From positions 16,253,067 to 16,317,066 of the forward strand of contig NC_051087.1 in the NCBI RefSeq assembly GCF_901709675.1: a stretch of 64,000 nucleotides of DNA. Reading direction: 5' to 3'. Numbering within the stretch: the stretch's first letter is position 1; each line of letters begins with the position of its first letter. This stretch comes from Syngnathus acus (taxonomy: Eukaryota; Chordata; Actinopteri; Syngnathiformes; Syngnathidae). Made by a program: the position numbers and the translations under genes. The notes below the pieces were generated by a model, which did not search any database, was not told the DNA's origin, and was given only the letters and a program-made list of their open reading frames with translations. Shown piece by piece: positions 44,081 to 56,770 of the stretch.

Positions 44081-44551
44081 ATTACCGTATTGGCCCGAAT
44101 ATAAGACGACCCTGATTACAAGACGACACCCTCTTTTTCAAGACTCAAGTTTGAAAAATGACTTTTTGAACACCAAATTAAATTTTTATACAGAAAATAA
44201 TTACAGTACATCTGAAACAAATGATTATAACAATATATTTGAGAGAAAAAGCATGTTATTTTGCCTCATTCAAATCATGCAAAAACTGACTATCATATCT
44301 TAATATCTGAACATTTAAATATGTAAACTAAAGTGCAATCACATTTGTAAATAAATGGCTTCTGATTTTTGAAATGTAAATAAACCAATCTACTGTGATA
44401 AAACAACAAAATTGCAATAACTGCATTAACCATCAAAGTGAAGTCTAACTGTAACTGTGGTCTTGAAACAAATCTGAATAATGAAAAACATTGCAATAAA
44501 ATAATGCAAACTGCTACCGCTATTGTTGGGGAGCCCGAGGACTCTATAGGG

Positions 44552-44944
44552 CAGGGGTGGCCAACCCGCGGCTCGCGAGCCGCATGCGGCTCTTTGCCGG
44601 GTTTCATGCGGCTCCTTTATGTTCGGCTCGCGAGCCGCATGCGGCTCCTTGCCGGGTTTCATGCGGCTCCTTTACGTTCATATCAACATTTGTGGGTTTA
44701 TTTGTTTGTTTGTTTGTTTTTGTGCGTGTTCGCTTCGCTTGAGTTCAATATCGTATTTTCGTCAAACGCTGCGTGTTCGCTTCGCTTGAGTTCAATATCG
44801 TATTTTCGTCAAACGCGCATGCGCATGAGGTGAAATCCCTCAAAGGAGGAGGGGCAAACCCATTCGGGGGGGGGGATTTTGGGCTCTTTGCGGTACACAG
44901 TAAAAAAATGTGGCTCTTAGTCTCTGACTGGTTGGCCACCCCTG
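44552..44944. mobile_element. Small hAT with perfect 8-bp TSD
   Basis: Ends CAGGGGTGGCCAACC and GGTTGGCCACCCCTG. CTATAGGG flanks it (44544-44551 and 44945-44952). It contains two internal tandem duplications: a unit of about 55 bp starting CTCGCGAGCCGCATGCGGCT (44571 and 44626), and a unit of about 48 bp starting TGTTCGCTTCGCTTGAGTTC. Confidence 0.95.
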
Positions 44945-45164
44945 CTATAGGGGGTTGGCTCGGATGGTGATGCTCTTTTCGACCCCGGGTGTCGGTCAGA
45001 ACACAGGAGGGAAGAAATGGTTCAGTTTTGATTGCTTTACTGAATTATTGGCAAAAAAGTAACAGGCACTGTGGCTCATAGGGGCATACAGGCAAACTAG
45101 CAAAAGGGTATAGGCACACGTTTGGCTGTAAAGATGAGAGAGCAGGTGTGTGTAGTGTTCATGG

Positions 45165-45291
45165 GTGAGTCTTTGGGTGTGTGAATGTGATTCTTGTGTG
45201 CGTGATTATTGTATGAAGCGTGTGAAGGGTGTGTGGGGTGTGTGTGAGTGTGTTTGTGTGTGTGGTGTGTGTGTGTGTGTGGTTCTACAGC
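45165..45291. repeat. GT-rich simple repeat
   Basis: Imperfect GTGTG runs. Confidence 0.8.
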
Positions 45292-45787
45292 ACTAGTAGA
45301 CGGCACACATTACATAACTAACTGCGCGTAATGGTTCCGCACAACTAAATAACCATGAATGAAATACTCTCGGCAACAGACCAAACATAAGTCATCGAGA
45401 CAACAAAATACATTTGCTGGCGACCATTAGTCGCCGCGCCGCTGCATAACGGCTGTAGTCATGCGTGTACGCTGCTCGTACGATGCGAGGCAAACTTAAA
45501 GGAGCGCGCTGGTGCTGTCAATCAAACAGCGCGCACACGAAGCAAACCGCGATTGGACAAACGGTACAACAGTGGACAGTAGTAACAATGAAATGTTTAT
45601 ACTCACTTCGTGTCAAAGATACACACGATCACAGCAACATACTCAGTCGACACCAGCAACCTTTAACTTACCGCTGCGCATAGTAAGTGAATGGGTATAA
45701 TGTCTAGACCCCGAATGTAAGACGACCCCCACTTTTTCAGTCTTATTTCAATGTACAAAACATCGTCTTATATTCGGGCCAATACGG

Positions 45788-46237
45788 GAATACTATTTTG
45801 CAGTGCAGCCAATTGAATACATCCACTTAGACTACATTCATATTTTACTTGTCAGATTGTGATCAAAGGTCCCCACTCCGATTGGAGCACCTAGTGCGAG
45901 AACCGACACGCTGTTTTGGGGGCATTCTAAATAACCCAACAGCAAATTTGAGCAACACACTGAGTTACTGTACAGTCGGAATGAACGTGTGCACACAAAG
46001 AGTATTTCTGCCCTCGAAAGTAACGACTGCAATAGTACGACACAGACCTCCCATAACCATTAGTCCATTGGGAAGTGTTTAATCAGGTTAGTATGTACAG
46101 TCTAATTTTATTGAAAGAAATGTACCATAGCAACTGATCACTTATTTGAACAATGGTATGGCACACTTTCACTCTTCGTTGTTTTTTTTCTTCGTGTTTG
46201 TAGGCGGCTTCACGTTACCCACAACACACTTAATGTA
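45788..46237. other. No recognised feature
   Basis: Single-copy-like sequence. Confidence 0.4.
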
Positions 46238-46379
46238 GGGCTGGGTGATATGGCTGACAAAAATTAAACATAATTGTGTTATGATTTTGTTTTGTATATA
46301 TCAAATATTTATTGAAGGTAGTTTCTGTCAATATCAATCACGTGTCAATCGCGATACATATCGAATTATAGCCCAGCCC
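46238..46379. mobile_element. Short MITE (GGGCTGGGTGATAT type)
   Basis: GGGCTGGGTGATAT and TATAGCCCAGCCC are inverted ends, with TA on each side. It is 142 bp, AT-rich and non-coding. Confidence 0.75.
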
Positions 46380-46449
46380 TAGCAGAATAATTTGACTTGC
46401 TGAGGTCTGTGCATGAGATTGGTGAACACAACATGCGTTTGTTTATTTT

Positions 46450-46850
46450 ATCCATCCATCCATCCATCCATCCATCCATCCATCCATCCATCCATCCATC
46501 CATTTTCTGTACCGCTTGTCCCCACTGGGGTCTTGGGCGTGCTGGAGCCTATCCCAGCAGTCATCGGGCAGTAGGCGGTTAACACTCTGAACCAGTTGCC
46601 AGCCAATCGCAGGGGACACAGAAACGAACAACCATCCGCACTCGCACTCACACTTAGGGGCAGTTTGGAGTGCTCAATCAGCCTACCATACATGCTGCCA
46701 TGTTTTTGGGATATGGGAGGAAACCGGAGTGCCCGGAGAAAACCCACGTGGGCACGGGGAGAACATGCAAACTCCACACAGGGAGGGCCGGAGGTGGAAT
46801 CGAACCCGCACCCTCCTAACTGTGAGGCGTACGTGCTAACCAGTATGGGA
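46450..46850 (-). mobile_element. tRNA-derived SINE, reverse, long (TCCA)n tail
   Basis: The (ATCC)n tail has about 13 units, followed by ATTTTCTGTACCGCTTGTCC and the reverse body. The B-box (GGAATCGAACCC in reverse) and A-box region are present up to about 46850. Confidence 0.9.
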
Positions 46851-46859
46851 GTAAAGTAA

Positions 46860-47935
46860 GACATTGAAGGCAAAAGACAGAAGACGTATGCTGCAAAGTT
46901 AGCTTCTAGTGAGCCAACCAGAATATATTTCTGAATGTGTGAAGATACACTGATGAGCTGGAAATACTGATACTACACCACAATCTCAATTTTACTCGCT
47001 TCAATTCTACGCGACTTTCTGTCAAACGCAGTTTGGTCATGGACCCCAATTTCTTTTGTCATAAATACATTTTCAAGTAGTATTTTAAATGAATGATATA
47101 AAGACCATAAACGGCTAAATGACTCGCGCATAAACCTTAGCACTAGTGATTCAACGAATTTCCGTGACTAATTTAAAGGCGTTTGATAATAAGAAGTTTG
47201 ATCTTTATGAATGCTTTATTACAGTATTACGGATAGCTAGGATTGTTTTTGATTCAGAAAGGGGGAACTTCGTGGAAGCACTTCATCCACACAGTTACTC
47301 ACACATCAAAGAGCATGGCCGGACACAGAAGAAGTGGCTACTTTGTTCTCTCTTCCAACTAATTCGCATACCATCAAAACAATTTACTTAATCCGCCTGA
47401 GAGTCATCTACGTATTGCTTCTCTTTTATTAAAATGTCAACAGACTTCGATGTGTGGAGAGCATTCAAGGAGACGGACGGCAAACGAACCCCTTCGGCTG
47501 CCCAACAACATGCCTGACATTAATTAACGTAACGAAGGACCCCTTTGGCTGCCTAAAAACATGCCTTTGGAGAAAAAAAAATATACTTTCTATACAACGC
47601 ACCTTCGGGGTCAACACAATTCCCAAATTCTGGACCCCAAAGTCCGCATAAAATCGAGATTTAGTGTACATGTACTGTATTTTAATACAGTAAAATCACA
47701 GACATCACTTATGGTTTAATAATCAAAGATTTGTTTAAAATGATGGAAAACAGATAAAATGGCTGTAGTGGGGTGTTGAAGAGTTTCCAAGAGCATGTGG
47801 TTGGCACCTTGTAGTGATAATGAGACACATCTCACCCTGTCACCTCTCCACCATTATGACACCTGCAGCAGCTTTCAGCTCGCCCACGCTGTTGTCCAAA
47901 TATAAATCCATCTGTCTGTTTTTATGATGAGGTTA
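46860..47935. other. No recognised gene
   Basis: AT-rich. A near-repeat CCTTTGGCTGCC...ACATGCC occurs twice at 47490-47570, of unknown meaning. Confidence 0.4.
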
Positions 47936-48610
<675 letters not shown>

Positions 48611-49790
48611 TCAACTTGCTTTTGGTTGGTGGGAATAAAGAACAAATGTTTCAAAATTTGGCAGTGGGCAGATTCCTCCTCTTGGGTTCACGTTTCGGTC
48701 TACGTTTATGTCCATTAGCTCAGTGTCTTTTCACCTTGCCAAGAAGGCTGAGAAACATTTTGCATGTAGGAGGGCTTGCTGGGCTGGACTGTTCCTTTCC
48801 ATATTTATGACTGAGCTTCCATTTATGTTCTCTGTTTCCATCTCTCAGAGTGACTCCATAGTGCTTACTAATCGCTGAGGAATTCCACTGTACCTGAAGT
48901 TAATAAGCTTTAGTTTCAAACATGACACTATACAAAACGCTACAATGGCATGGATGTTAATAATATGCGGTATATAAATTAAGCACCAAGACTTGTAGAT
49001 ATCGTGCTTCAAGGATCTGTGGAGGGAAAGTAAAGATAAAGTCGCCCCAAAATGAATTATAGGGATTACATTAAGACATAGACAAACATACCGTTCTACC
49101 AATTCCTGTATGCCGCCAAAGAGCGGGAGAGGTGGACGGACTTAGTGTACTGTGTCTCATCTTCTATGCACCTACAATCTAATAATAGGTTATGGAACAA
49201 CTAGAACTAGACATAAAATAATTAATTTTAATTAGTCAAGTTTTGTATACACAAAAACAAGAATGAACCTGATTTCTCAGGCAAATGTGGAATTTACCAA
49301 CAGTGCAACCCCAGCATTGTGCCTACCACATATGCAAAACAAGAACAAAACACGCTACTTAGTGTGACGCTATGAGTGCTGAGGTTCATGTAAGGTTGTT
49401 GAGGTGGCATTGTTGTGAAGGCAGGTACTGATGGATTTGGCTACTTGAGTTGTCTTCATTCTTCATCTTCTTTGTGGTGTTTAACGCCAGCTGACAAGCT
49501 AACAAAGTAGTCGTCTACTTATTGTGTCATAGTGTTAGAAATGCGTATATAGGATGGTGCTGTTTGGCGTGGCTTACAGTAGAAAGGGAACTACTGTGCA
49601 ACGACTGAACAATATGTGGCATGTTGTTAAATATATGGCATTCTACTGACATTTATGAACATCAGTCAGCATTTGTTCATATCTACAAATGTTCAAAAGT
49701 CGGATGTAGTATGTCACATGGGGGCCTCCTGTATTTGTAAAGGAAAATAACAAGAGCTGAACAAGTACACTGCAATACACTATACCAGAC
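48611..49790. other. No recognised feature
   Basis: AT-rich sequence without a coding or repeat signature. Confidence 0.4.
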
Positions 49791-49795
49791 ATGCC

Positions 49796-50035
49796 CAAAG
49801 TCCAGCCCGCGGGCCAAATCTGGCGCGTGTCTAAATTTAGACCGGCCGAAGCATCGTGTTATAAAATCAATAATATGTGGCCCGCTGGCACTGCGCGCCC
49901 CGGAGCGAGCCACAGAAACGCGTACGAACGGGAACGCGCACATGAGCAAGCGCTCATGATCGGGTGTGAGAGCGTTTTGATCCATCCCTTCCCAGTTCAC
50001 GCACACACAGGTGTCCGTTTGCAAGATAATCAGTG
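49796..50035. mobile_element. hAT-Charlie-like fragment
   Basis: CAAAGTCCAGCCCGCGGGCC then AAATCTGG is a Charlie-type subterminal sequence, as near 26800 and 60800. The other end is not identifiable. Confidence 0.5.
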
Positions 50036-50039
50036 ACAC

Positions 50040-50250
50040 AGACACTTCCTCATTCAAATGTCCGCACACTAAGCACTAAGGCGACGCTAAGATCATAGAC
50101 GCTGCACAGGGAACACACGGGGACAACGACTACATGCTCACTGTTTTTTATTTTTCATCACACACTCAACATTTTCCCGACCAACAAATTGTTTTATGGC
50201 AGTCAAGTCACACTCTTGTACTGTGTCATAAGGTCACATACCACATTCAC
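50040..50250 (-). mobile_element. Candidate 3' LTR of a Gypsy remnant
   Basis: On the minus strand a purine tract (GCGAAGGGGGGG, plus positions 50251-50264) precedes TGAATGTGG, as a polypurine tract precedes a 3' LTR. A poly-A signal (AATAAAA) follows about 100 bp later. No 5' LTR was matched. Confidence 0.4.
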
Positions 50251-50439
50251 CCCCCCTTCGCAGAATGTCAACCCACGACAACAAGTTAGTGCAATATAAT
50301 ATAACAGACTGGAACATAGTCAACCTACCTAAGTAAACCGGGTAGACTACCAATTTACCCGCATAGCCCTGTGGAGTATTGTGCTACGTGATGGGCTATG
50401 CTCTATCTAGCATGGGTGTTGTGAAGCCATTACATAGTG

Positions 50440-51985
50440 TTTCAGGTAAGAGGGCCTCTGATGAACCCGGACAGGGCAGGGCCCCGGTTCCAGACCTGTA
50501 TCCTGTGCCTCAACCTCTGGTGGGTGCCCTACTGGATTATCCGGCTGCAGGGATGTGAGGCCCCAATCCCAGTCTGCATGCCGCGAGTCAACTGCAGCTG
50601 CCTGGTCCTGGGCCGATGGAGGTGTGACTCGTCTAAGGCGGCTAGCATGCCACCGGGAGCCATCAGCCAGACAGAAGGTAGCCGGCCCAACTGTGCAGTG
50701 ATCTGCTGTGGTGAGGACCAGAAAGAGAGCAGCTTGTGGGACCGGTTGGGCCGACGGATGCGGACCCAGTGTGACACTTCAAGTGCAAGCCGTCTCACCC
50801 TGCACACCCTGTCGAAGTGCTGATTCATGCGTTGCTGGTTCCCTGCCACCGTGTCTCTGGGAGAGGGCTTTGCTGTCAGCGTGTCTTCCCTGGGAGGTCG
50901 TAGTCGATCCAGGGAAAGCTGGAGTTCACATCCTAGCATCAGAAAGGCTGGCGAGGTATTGGTCGTGGTGTGCAGTGTCGCCCTGTAGTGAATGAGAGGC
51001 CATCAGCCAGGTGCGCTCTCAAACAGTTCTTGAGGGTCTGGTTGAACCTTTCCACGCCCCATTGGCTTGCGGTGATACAGGGCCGTTCTGACATGTTTGA
51101 TTCCTCTCTCCTCCACAAAGAAGGAAAAGTGAGCCGAGATGAACTGGGGGCTGTTATCCGTGGTGATGGTGTCAGGCACACCCCAGCGGGCAAACAGGGA
51201 GAAGAGGAAGTCGGCGACCGCCTTGGTGGTTACTGACCCCACAGGCAGGACTTCAGCCCACTTGGAGTGAAGATCATAGGCCACCAGGAGAAAGCACTGG
51301 TGGTTAGGGGTGCCGCGAAGCTCCCCACAGATGTCCAGCTGGATGGACCAAGGTGATGCAGGTCAGGATAGGGGTTGTAAAGGTGGCCAGTCTTGCCACT
51401 GGCTAAGCAAGCTGTACAGTCCTTCACCATCGTCTCAATGTCCCTGTCAATGCCTGACCAGACCCCTACAATGCTGCTTAACCCTCACGATGCCTAGGTG
51501 ACCGTCATGAACCATGGATGCGGGGTCTCAAGGCCATAGGGATCACGCTTCACAGCCCTCTCGCAATGCAGTTTCCAGCAAGACACGGTGGAAAGGCGCT
51601 AGCTCCTCCGGTACCTTGGCCGGCCAACCCTCCTGGATGAACATGCGTAGCTGAATGAACGAAGGGTCCTGTGCAGATGCCGCCCGGAGCTCCTGCAGGG
51701 AGAATGCCGTTTGGAGGGGCCCGTGCAATGCAAGAATCAGCTCTGGTTCCGAGCAATCTTGGGTGGTGCCTGGCGCGGTGGTGGGTGTGGCCCTGGAGAG
51801 CAGGTCGGCCACCACAGTATCCCTGACAGGTGTACATACGGTGGTGAAATTGTACTCCTGCAACTTCTCTGACCACCGGTACAGGCGTAGTGGTTTGTGT
51901 CCTGATCCAGTTGTTGTCAGAAGGGCGGTCAATGCCTGGTGGTCGGTCCGGAGTGTGAAGTGGTGCCCATAGAGGTACATGTGCC
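50440..51985 (-). pseudogene. Ty3/Gypsy pol remnant: RNase H and integrase
   Basis: On the minus strand, RNase H starts at YLYGHHFTLRTDHQAL and ends near VVADLLSRA. It is followed by the integrase zinc-binding end (KDCTACLASGKTG). The integrase core shows YDLHSKWAEV (first Asp), TTDNSPQFIS (second Asp) and, after a frameshift, VERFNQTLKNCL (Glu), so the D-D-E triad is recognisable. The C-terminal part continues to about 50440 (QLGRLPSVWLM). Integrase joins the DNA copy to the genome. The element is truncated before RNase H (no protease or polymerase) and broken by several frameshifts, so it is inactive. Confidence 0.9.
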
Positions 51986-52049
51986 ACCTGTACCGTAAAA
52001 GTCTTGTGCGGATATCGTAAAAATATTGACTCCACATCGCTATGAGCGC

Positions 52050-52400
52050 TCATTGCCGTTTTACCGACTCTTTCTGCACGGCGGCATTGTTCCTTCGTGC
52101 GTGGCTGTGTCGTGGCTCCACTCTCGCCCTGCTGGCCACCTGAAGCACCCTCCGCGCTAGACCTCGGGGGCGCGCGTCGCCAATACAGAATTGCCCGTGC
52201 TAATAAACGGATTGCCATCACCTGTCCCGTGTTACCCACTGATTAGGGCGTGTATATTGACGCCGTTCATTGCCGGTCAGTCATCGCCGATTTGTCTGCT
52301 TTGACACACGCACGCCTGCCGCCTAATTCCATTTTGCCTGTTCCGTTGTGCAGCGGTTCGCCTGGCTGGTTGTCTGCCTTGATTGTAACGAGATTAGGTG
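52050..52400 (+). mobile_element. LTR-like segment
   Basis: CACCTGTCCCGTGTTACCCA and TATATTGACGCC resemble the U3 end of fish Gypsy LTRs on the plus strand. It lies directly beyond the truncated end of the Gypsy remnant, but in the opposite orientation. Confidence 0.3.
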
Positions 52401-52409
52401 TAAACCCAG

Positions 52410-53480
52410 CATAAGATGATGGCTGTACAGTTCATTGAACCAACCATTTCTACCCCCCTAAAAGATCAAAAGGCCTTTGCCATCATTAATGTGTTTCAAA
52501 ACTGGCCAAGAGGTAAATTTAAGCAAACTGTCCATGACACCTCCACCTACTATTCCCCTTTTGTACCAAAATGAGCTGTTATCTTGCGTAGAACCACATG
52601 CAACAGTGTCGGCATGGATGATAATGTGCGAGACAAACACCTCAAATGAGTTACTGAGCAACCCCATTCTTCGAATGGAGCGTTTACAAGGCAATCTTTA
52701 CTTTATGGCAAAAGAAGAAGCACTGTAGCTTTCCTGACAACACAACATATCTAACAATTTAGTTTATGAAAAATAATAAAATAAAGGGGTGGAGGGAGCA
52801 CACGTCATTCGAAATAAAGGCACACAACAAACAACTACATAAAGTGACATGAAATAAAGGGGAACATTATTTCATCCTAAGATGTGAGACATGCTGGGAT
52901 GCATCACATCATCAACTCACACTAAAATATTTTTTCAGCAACTAACAGCGAAATAAAGAAAGAGAATCAAAACAAAATAGAAACAAGAAAAACTGTTTGC
53001 ATAGTTTGCCACTTTATCTCAAAGTCGAGCGTATACACGTACATGCTAGGCCAAGTGAGTAATATTAAACAGGCTACAATCACACTGCAGCTCCTTTCCC
53101 ATTTATATTTTATGTCCATATGTAACCTGTATCTTTTATTTTAAGCCAGTCTGTATGGCTCAATACCAATTTTTTCAAATCCAACCTGGGCCACTTTTAC
53201 AAGCGGTCCTACATCGGATACATATTCAATTGTTTTGCAATGCAACCTCGGTCTGAATGACCAGTTGCATATATTCGAACGAAACATCATCATGCGCTCC
53301 ATGCTGGCAGGCAGACAGACTGCTTGGGAGGCAGAGTGACAATTTTGATTTTCCATGAATTTGCTAATTTGTTTTGAGTAACAGTTTATATTTGTTATAA
53401 ATTGAGTTATATTTGACTTTAACTTAATCCCGGTTAAAACATAAAGCATAAATTAATAATAATAATAATGATAATTATTA
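52410..53480. other. No recognised feature
   Basis: AT-rich sequence. Only a short interspersed-repeat piece (TTTATAAGGCGCCTTTCAAT then ACTCAAGG) near 53483-53515 is familiar. Confidence 0.4.
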
Positions 53481-53618
53481 TTATTTATAAGGCGCCTTTC
53501 AATGCACTCAAGGTCGCCGTACACACATAAAATAGCAAGCACAATTAAAAGAAAAGAGATACCGACTAGGCACATGCTGCCACACCTCTTCCATAGTTAA
53601 ACTATGTGTTTAATTTAT

Positions 53619-53621
<3 letters not shown>

Positions 53622-53711
<90 letters not shown>

Positions 53712-53739
53712 GTGTGTGTGTGCGTGTGCGTGTGTGCGT
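53622..53739. repeat. Long (GT)n microsatellite
   Basis: More than 50 GT units with few interruptions. Confidence 0.97.
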
Positions 53740-53795
53740 ATAAATATATGTGTGTGGTATAAAGCAGAATCAGAATTTGGCTCATCATTGGATTT

Positions 53796-54150
53796 CATCC
53801 ATCCATACATTTCTGTACCGCTTGTCCCCACAGGGGTTGCGGGCGGGCTGGAGCTTATCCCAGCAGTCCTCGGGCAGTAGCCAGGGGACACTCTGAACCG
53901 GTTGCCTACTAATAGCAGGGCACACAGAGACAAACAACCATCCGCACTCGCACTCAGACCTACGGGCAATTTGAAGTGCTCAATCAGCCTAGCATGCATG
54001 GTTTTGGGATGTGGGAGTGCCCGGAGAAGCCCACGCAGGCACGGGGAGAACATGCAAACTCCACACAGGGAGGGCCGGAGATGGAATCGAACCCGCACCC
54101 TCTGAACTGTGAGGCGGATGTGCTAACCATTGTCTCACTGTGTCACCGCA
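53796..54150 (-). mobile_element. tRNA-derived SINE, reverse
   Basis: It carries the reverse body and head of the SINE family. TGGATTT flanks it (53789-53795 and 54151-54157). Confidence 0.88.
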
Positions 54151-54269
54151 TGGATTTTATAATTTACATTTATTCTGGTGACAACATTTTCAATGCCCTT
54201 ATCAGCACTCATTCTACAGCATTAATGATTCTACCAGCTAATGCGCATGTTCGGTTGACTGATTGATTT

Positions 54270-54803
54270 GACGGCTGCGTGTGGACCAAGGCGGAAGTAA
54301 TCTGGGGAGAGGACGCTGGCGCTGATTGTTCACCGCTTCTCCACCAGAATTAGTTTAGTTTTAGTGTTTTTATTTATTTATTTTTTTTAGCCATTATTAA
54401 AGTTTAGTTTTTAGCTTCTAGTTTTAGTGTGCAGTGCGCCTGGACCGCGGCGAACCTCCGCAGAGCCGGCTGCCGACTACGGCGCGCCCACCCCACCACC
54501 CCCCGCCAAGGCATCCTGGCTAGCCTAGCCAATGGCTAACACTCAAGTTCAGTGTTCTCCAACCGGCACTATGTTAACTTACTCCATCCCCCGCTTGCTG
54601 GAGCTGAGTAATCACACCATTCCAGGGTGTGTCTCAGTCATCAAACAACTCGGACTTCTCCGCAGACCACGTTACATCCACAGAAGCACCCGTCGTAACT
54701 TTGTTTTCTCCCAACACACTGTACCATTCATCTGCTCCTCCTCCGCCCGACACCCCGTCGCATGTACAACACGTCATCAGATACCTGGCGCACTTGGATC
54801 TTA
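54270..54803 (+). pseudogene. L2-like LINE, 5' UTR and start of ORF1-like region
   Basis: An ATG at 54532 starts a frame reading MANTQVQCSPTG, then LGLLRRPRYIHRSTRRNF, a basic segment that I associate with the region upstream of the endonuclease in fish L2-like elements. The preceding 250 bp (GC-rich near 54450-54530) would be 5' UTR. The frame is cut at 54804 by a THAP-encoding transposon. The LINE resumes at 57565. The connection rests on order, orientation and the insertion structure. Confidence 0.6.
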
Positions 54804-54808
54804 TAGAG

Positions 54809-56201
54809 CAGGGGTCCCCAAACTTTTTCCTGTGAGGGCCACATAACTTTTCCCTTCTCTGATGGGGGGCCGGTGTCAGTTTGTAACAGAAAAAGTGTGA
54901 CGATCGTAGGGGAGCTTAAAAAATTTATTGTTTTCCAGAAAGCCACATATAACCAAATAACGGTTATTTAATAACCCTTTCCAGGTTCTTTACAGAAAAA
55001 AAGTCAGGAAACAAATAATAACACTATTAATGAAATAAATAATAACTAAATAACCCTCTCTGAGTTCTTCACAGAAAAAACAGGAAATAAATAATAACTA
55101 AATAACTCTCTCTGGGTTCCTCATAGAAAAAAAAGCATGGAACATTAACTTTCTGTTGTGCCATGCACAATCTTAACAGATAAAAGTCCAGCTCAGTTGT
55201 CAGAGCAGAATCTCTCTGACACATATGAGCAGTCTCTTAAAGTTCTTGTGTTCCTTCCTTATAATCCTTTTGTAGGTTCCTGTAGGCTTGTAGCAGAGGC
55301 GTAGCCAAGCCGGGGCGAGCTGGGGCGGCGCCCCGGTTAGGACTCCCTGCGCCCCGGTTGAAAAAAAAAAAAAAAATTCGATTCTTCATTTTCATGCCGT
55401 TTTTTTCTTTCGGTCTTGCGCGAATGTGCTTGCGCTATTCTATGTGCGCGATGTTATCCATTCACCGTTTGCCTCCCGGACGTTGTTTTAGCGATCAGCG
55501 AACGGCGTGGGTGATGTTCGATTTTCTTTCCTGTGGGCGTGCGCCCCTACTGGAAAAATTCCTGGCTACGCCTCTGGCTTGTAGACACCGCTGTCTTTTT
55601 TGTTAAAGTTTGCTAGTGCGTCATAGTCTGGAGTAAAATTTGTTGTGGCAATTCTTAGGCGAGATCCGAGGTGTTGGTCCGTTTACCTCGATCTGTGACG
55701 GTTTGATGTTGACGTTCATGTGGCTGAACGTCACGTCGCGTACGTCGAGCCAAATTGGCCACTCTCTTTTAAACGCTCGGCACTGTGTCCACCTTGCTTT
55801 TCCTTGGGCGACTCATTTTAATGGAAGGATTCCAGGGGAAGGTTTGTGGGTGGCTTTAGCGCAAAACTGCATCTGAAAGCTCAGCGCGCGAATTACAAGA
55901 ATGCTGTCGTCACAGCCCACGCTCTAAATTCGGGACTGATACAAATAGAGCGCGAGTGCGCCATGTCCGTACTACTGAGTACGTACACGCACTTGTGAGT
56001 GTGCACCGAGCTTTCTGACACGGCTTCCGGTAGTAAATGCGCAGGCGAGCGGTTCTCCATCTACTGGGGAAACGCAGTCATTGCAGGCAAAATGACCAAA
56101 AAAAAAAAGTTTAATAAAACAATTTGTTCAGGGTTGGCGGGCCGGATTAAACGGTCCCGTGGGCCGTATCCGGCCCGCGGGCCGTAGTTTGGTGACCCCT
56201 G
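54809..56201 (-). mobile_element. hAT-Charlie-like element inside the THAP element
   Basis: Ends CAGGGGTCCCCAAAC and TTTGGTGACCCCTG. The perfect 8-bp duplication TTATAGAG lies at 54801-54808 and 56202-56209. The right 550 bp match the reverse complement of the left part of the hAT at 26795; the left part differs. A smaller hAT is inserted at 55294-55576. Confidence 0.93.
55294..55576. mobile_element. 283-bp hAT, innermost of the nest
   Basis: Ends CAGAGGCGTAGCCAAGC and TTCCTGGCTACGCCTCTG. The perfect 8-bp duplication GCTTGTAG lies at 55286-55293 and 55577-55584. It is non-coding. Confidence 0.93.
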
Positions 56202-56336
56202 TTATAGAGGCTTTGCAGCTGACGTCATCAAGCTACCCACATTAGCTTGGCGGCCATCTTGGCGGTCAACTTTTCAGTGCCGGTCAACGACTCACACACG
56301 CTTTCTTGTTATATCTGCTGCTATTTGAGCTTAAAA

Positions 56337-56522
56337 ATGCCGGATACCTGCTGTGCTGTTGGATGTAGCAATAGACGAGGCGATAAACCAAATCTTAGCT
56401 TCTATAGATTTCCGGCGAACATGAAAAAACGTGATAAATGGATCGCGGATATTCGTCGTGAACGATGGAAACCTACGATTTACACAAGGATATGCAATGA
56501 GGACTTCATATCAGGTATGTAA
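56337..56522 (+). pseudogene. THAP-domain transposase, first-exon remnant
   Basis: The 61-codon frame begins MPDTCCAVGCSNRRGDKP, the THAP start (Cys-x2-4-Cys). It continues with FYRFPANMKKRDKWI (conserved Phe, Pro and Trp) and ends RICNEDFISG. THAP modules bind transposon ends through a C2CH zinc. Here the last ligand, normally the His of ICSEHF, reads Asp, so zinc binding is probably lost. A consensus splice donor (CAG then GTATGT) follows at once, so the ORF may be a first exon, as in P-type transposases. Downstream catalytic exons are not recognisable; only a weak open frame lies at 57143-57424. Confidence 0.75.
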
Positions 56523-56644
56523 ACAAACTATTCACCCCTGATTTGTTTCACAAAATGTGAAATAATACAATATGGGATGATACAAATATGATTGTTGAAA
56601 ATGCTGGGTGCATTTTTAGAAAGGCAGCAAGAGCAGCAAGGCAG

Positions 56645-56770
56645 GGAAGTCAAGTCAAGTCAAGTCAAGTTTATTTGTATAGCCCTAAATCACAAGCAGT
56701 CTCAAAGGGCTTCACATAGACAAAAATTGACAATTATTCTCAAAGCATCCCCTGATCTTAAGCTCCCAAA
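56645..56770 (-). mobile_element. LINE/SINE tail, reverse
   Basis: It starts with (TCAAG)n, then TTTATTTGTATAGCCCTAAA, and is the reverse complement of 39190-39332. It is inserted within the THAP element. Confidence 0.8.

Larger units (their letters stand above)
44085..45787. mobile_element. DNA transposon with CCGTATTGGCCCGAATATAA ends
   Basis: The left end CCGTATTGGCCCGAATATAA is matched by TTATATTCGGGCCAATACGG on the right. TA precedes the left end; the right flank is GA. A second internal motif, CCCCGAATGTAAGACGACC, sits inside the right end. No transposase is visible. A hAT is inserted at 44552-44944 and GT-rich repeats lie at 45165-45291. Confidence 0.8.

Noticed and set aside
53619-54098. 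Open frame with HTHT repeats
   Set aside because: It is a SINE plus a (GT)n microsatellite read in reverse.
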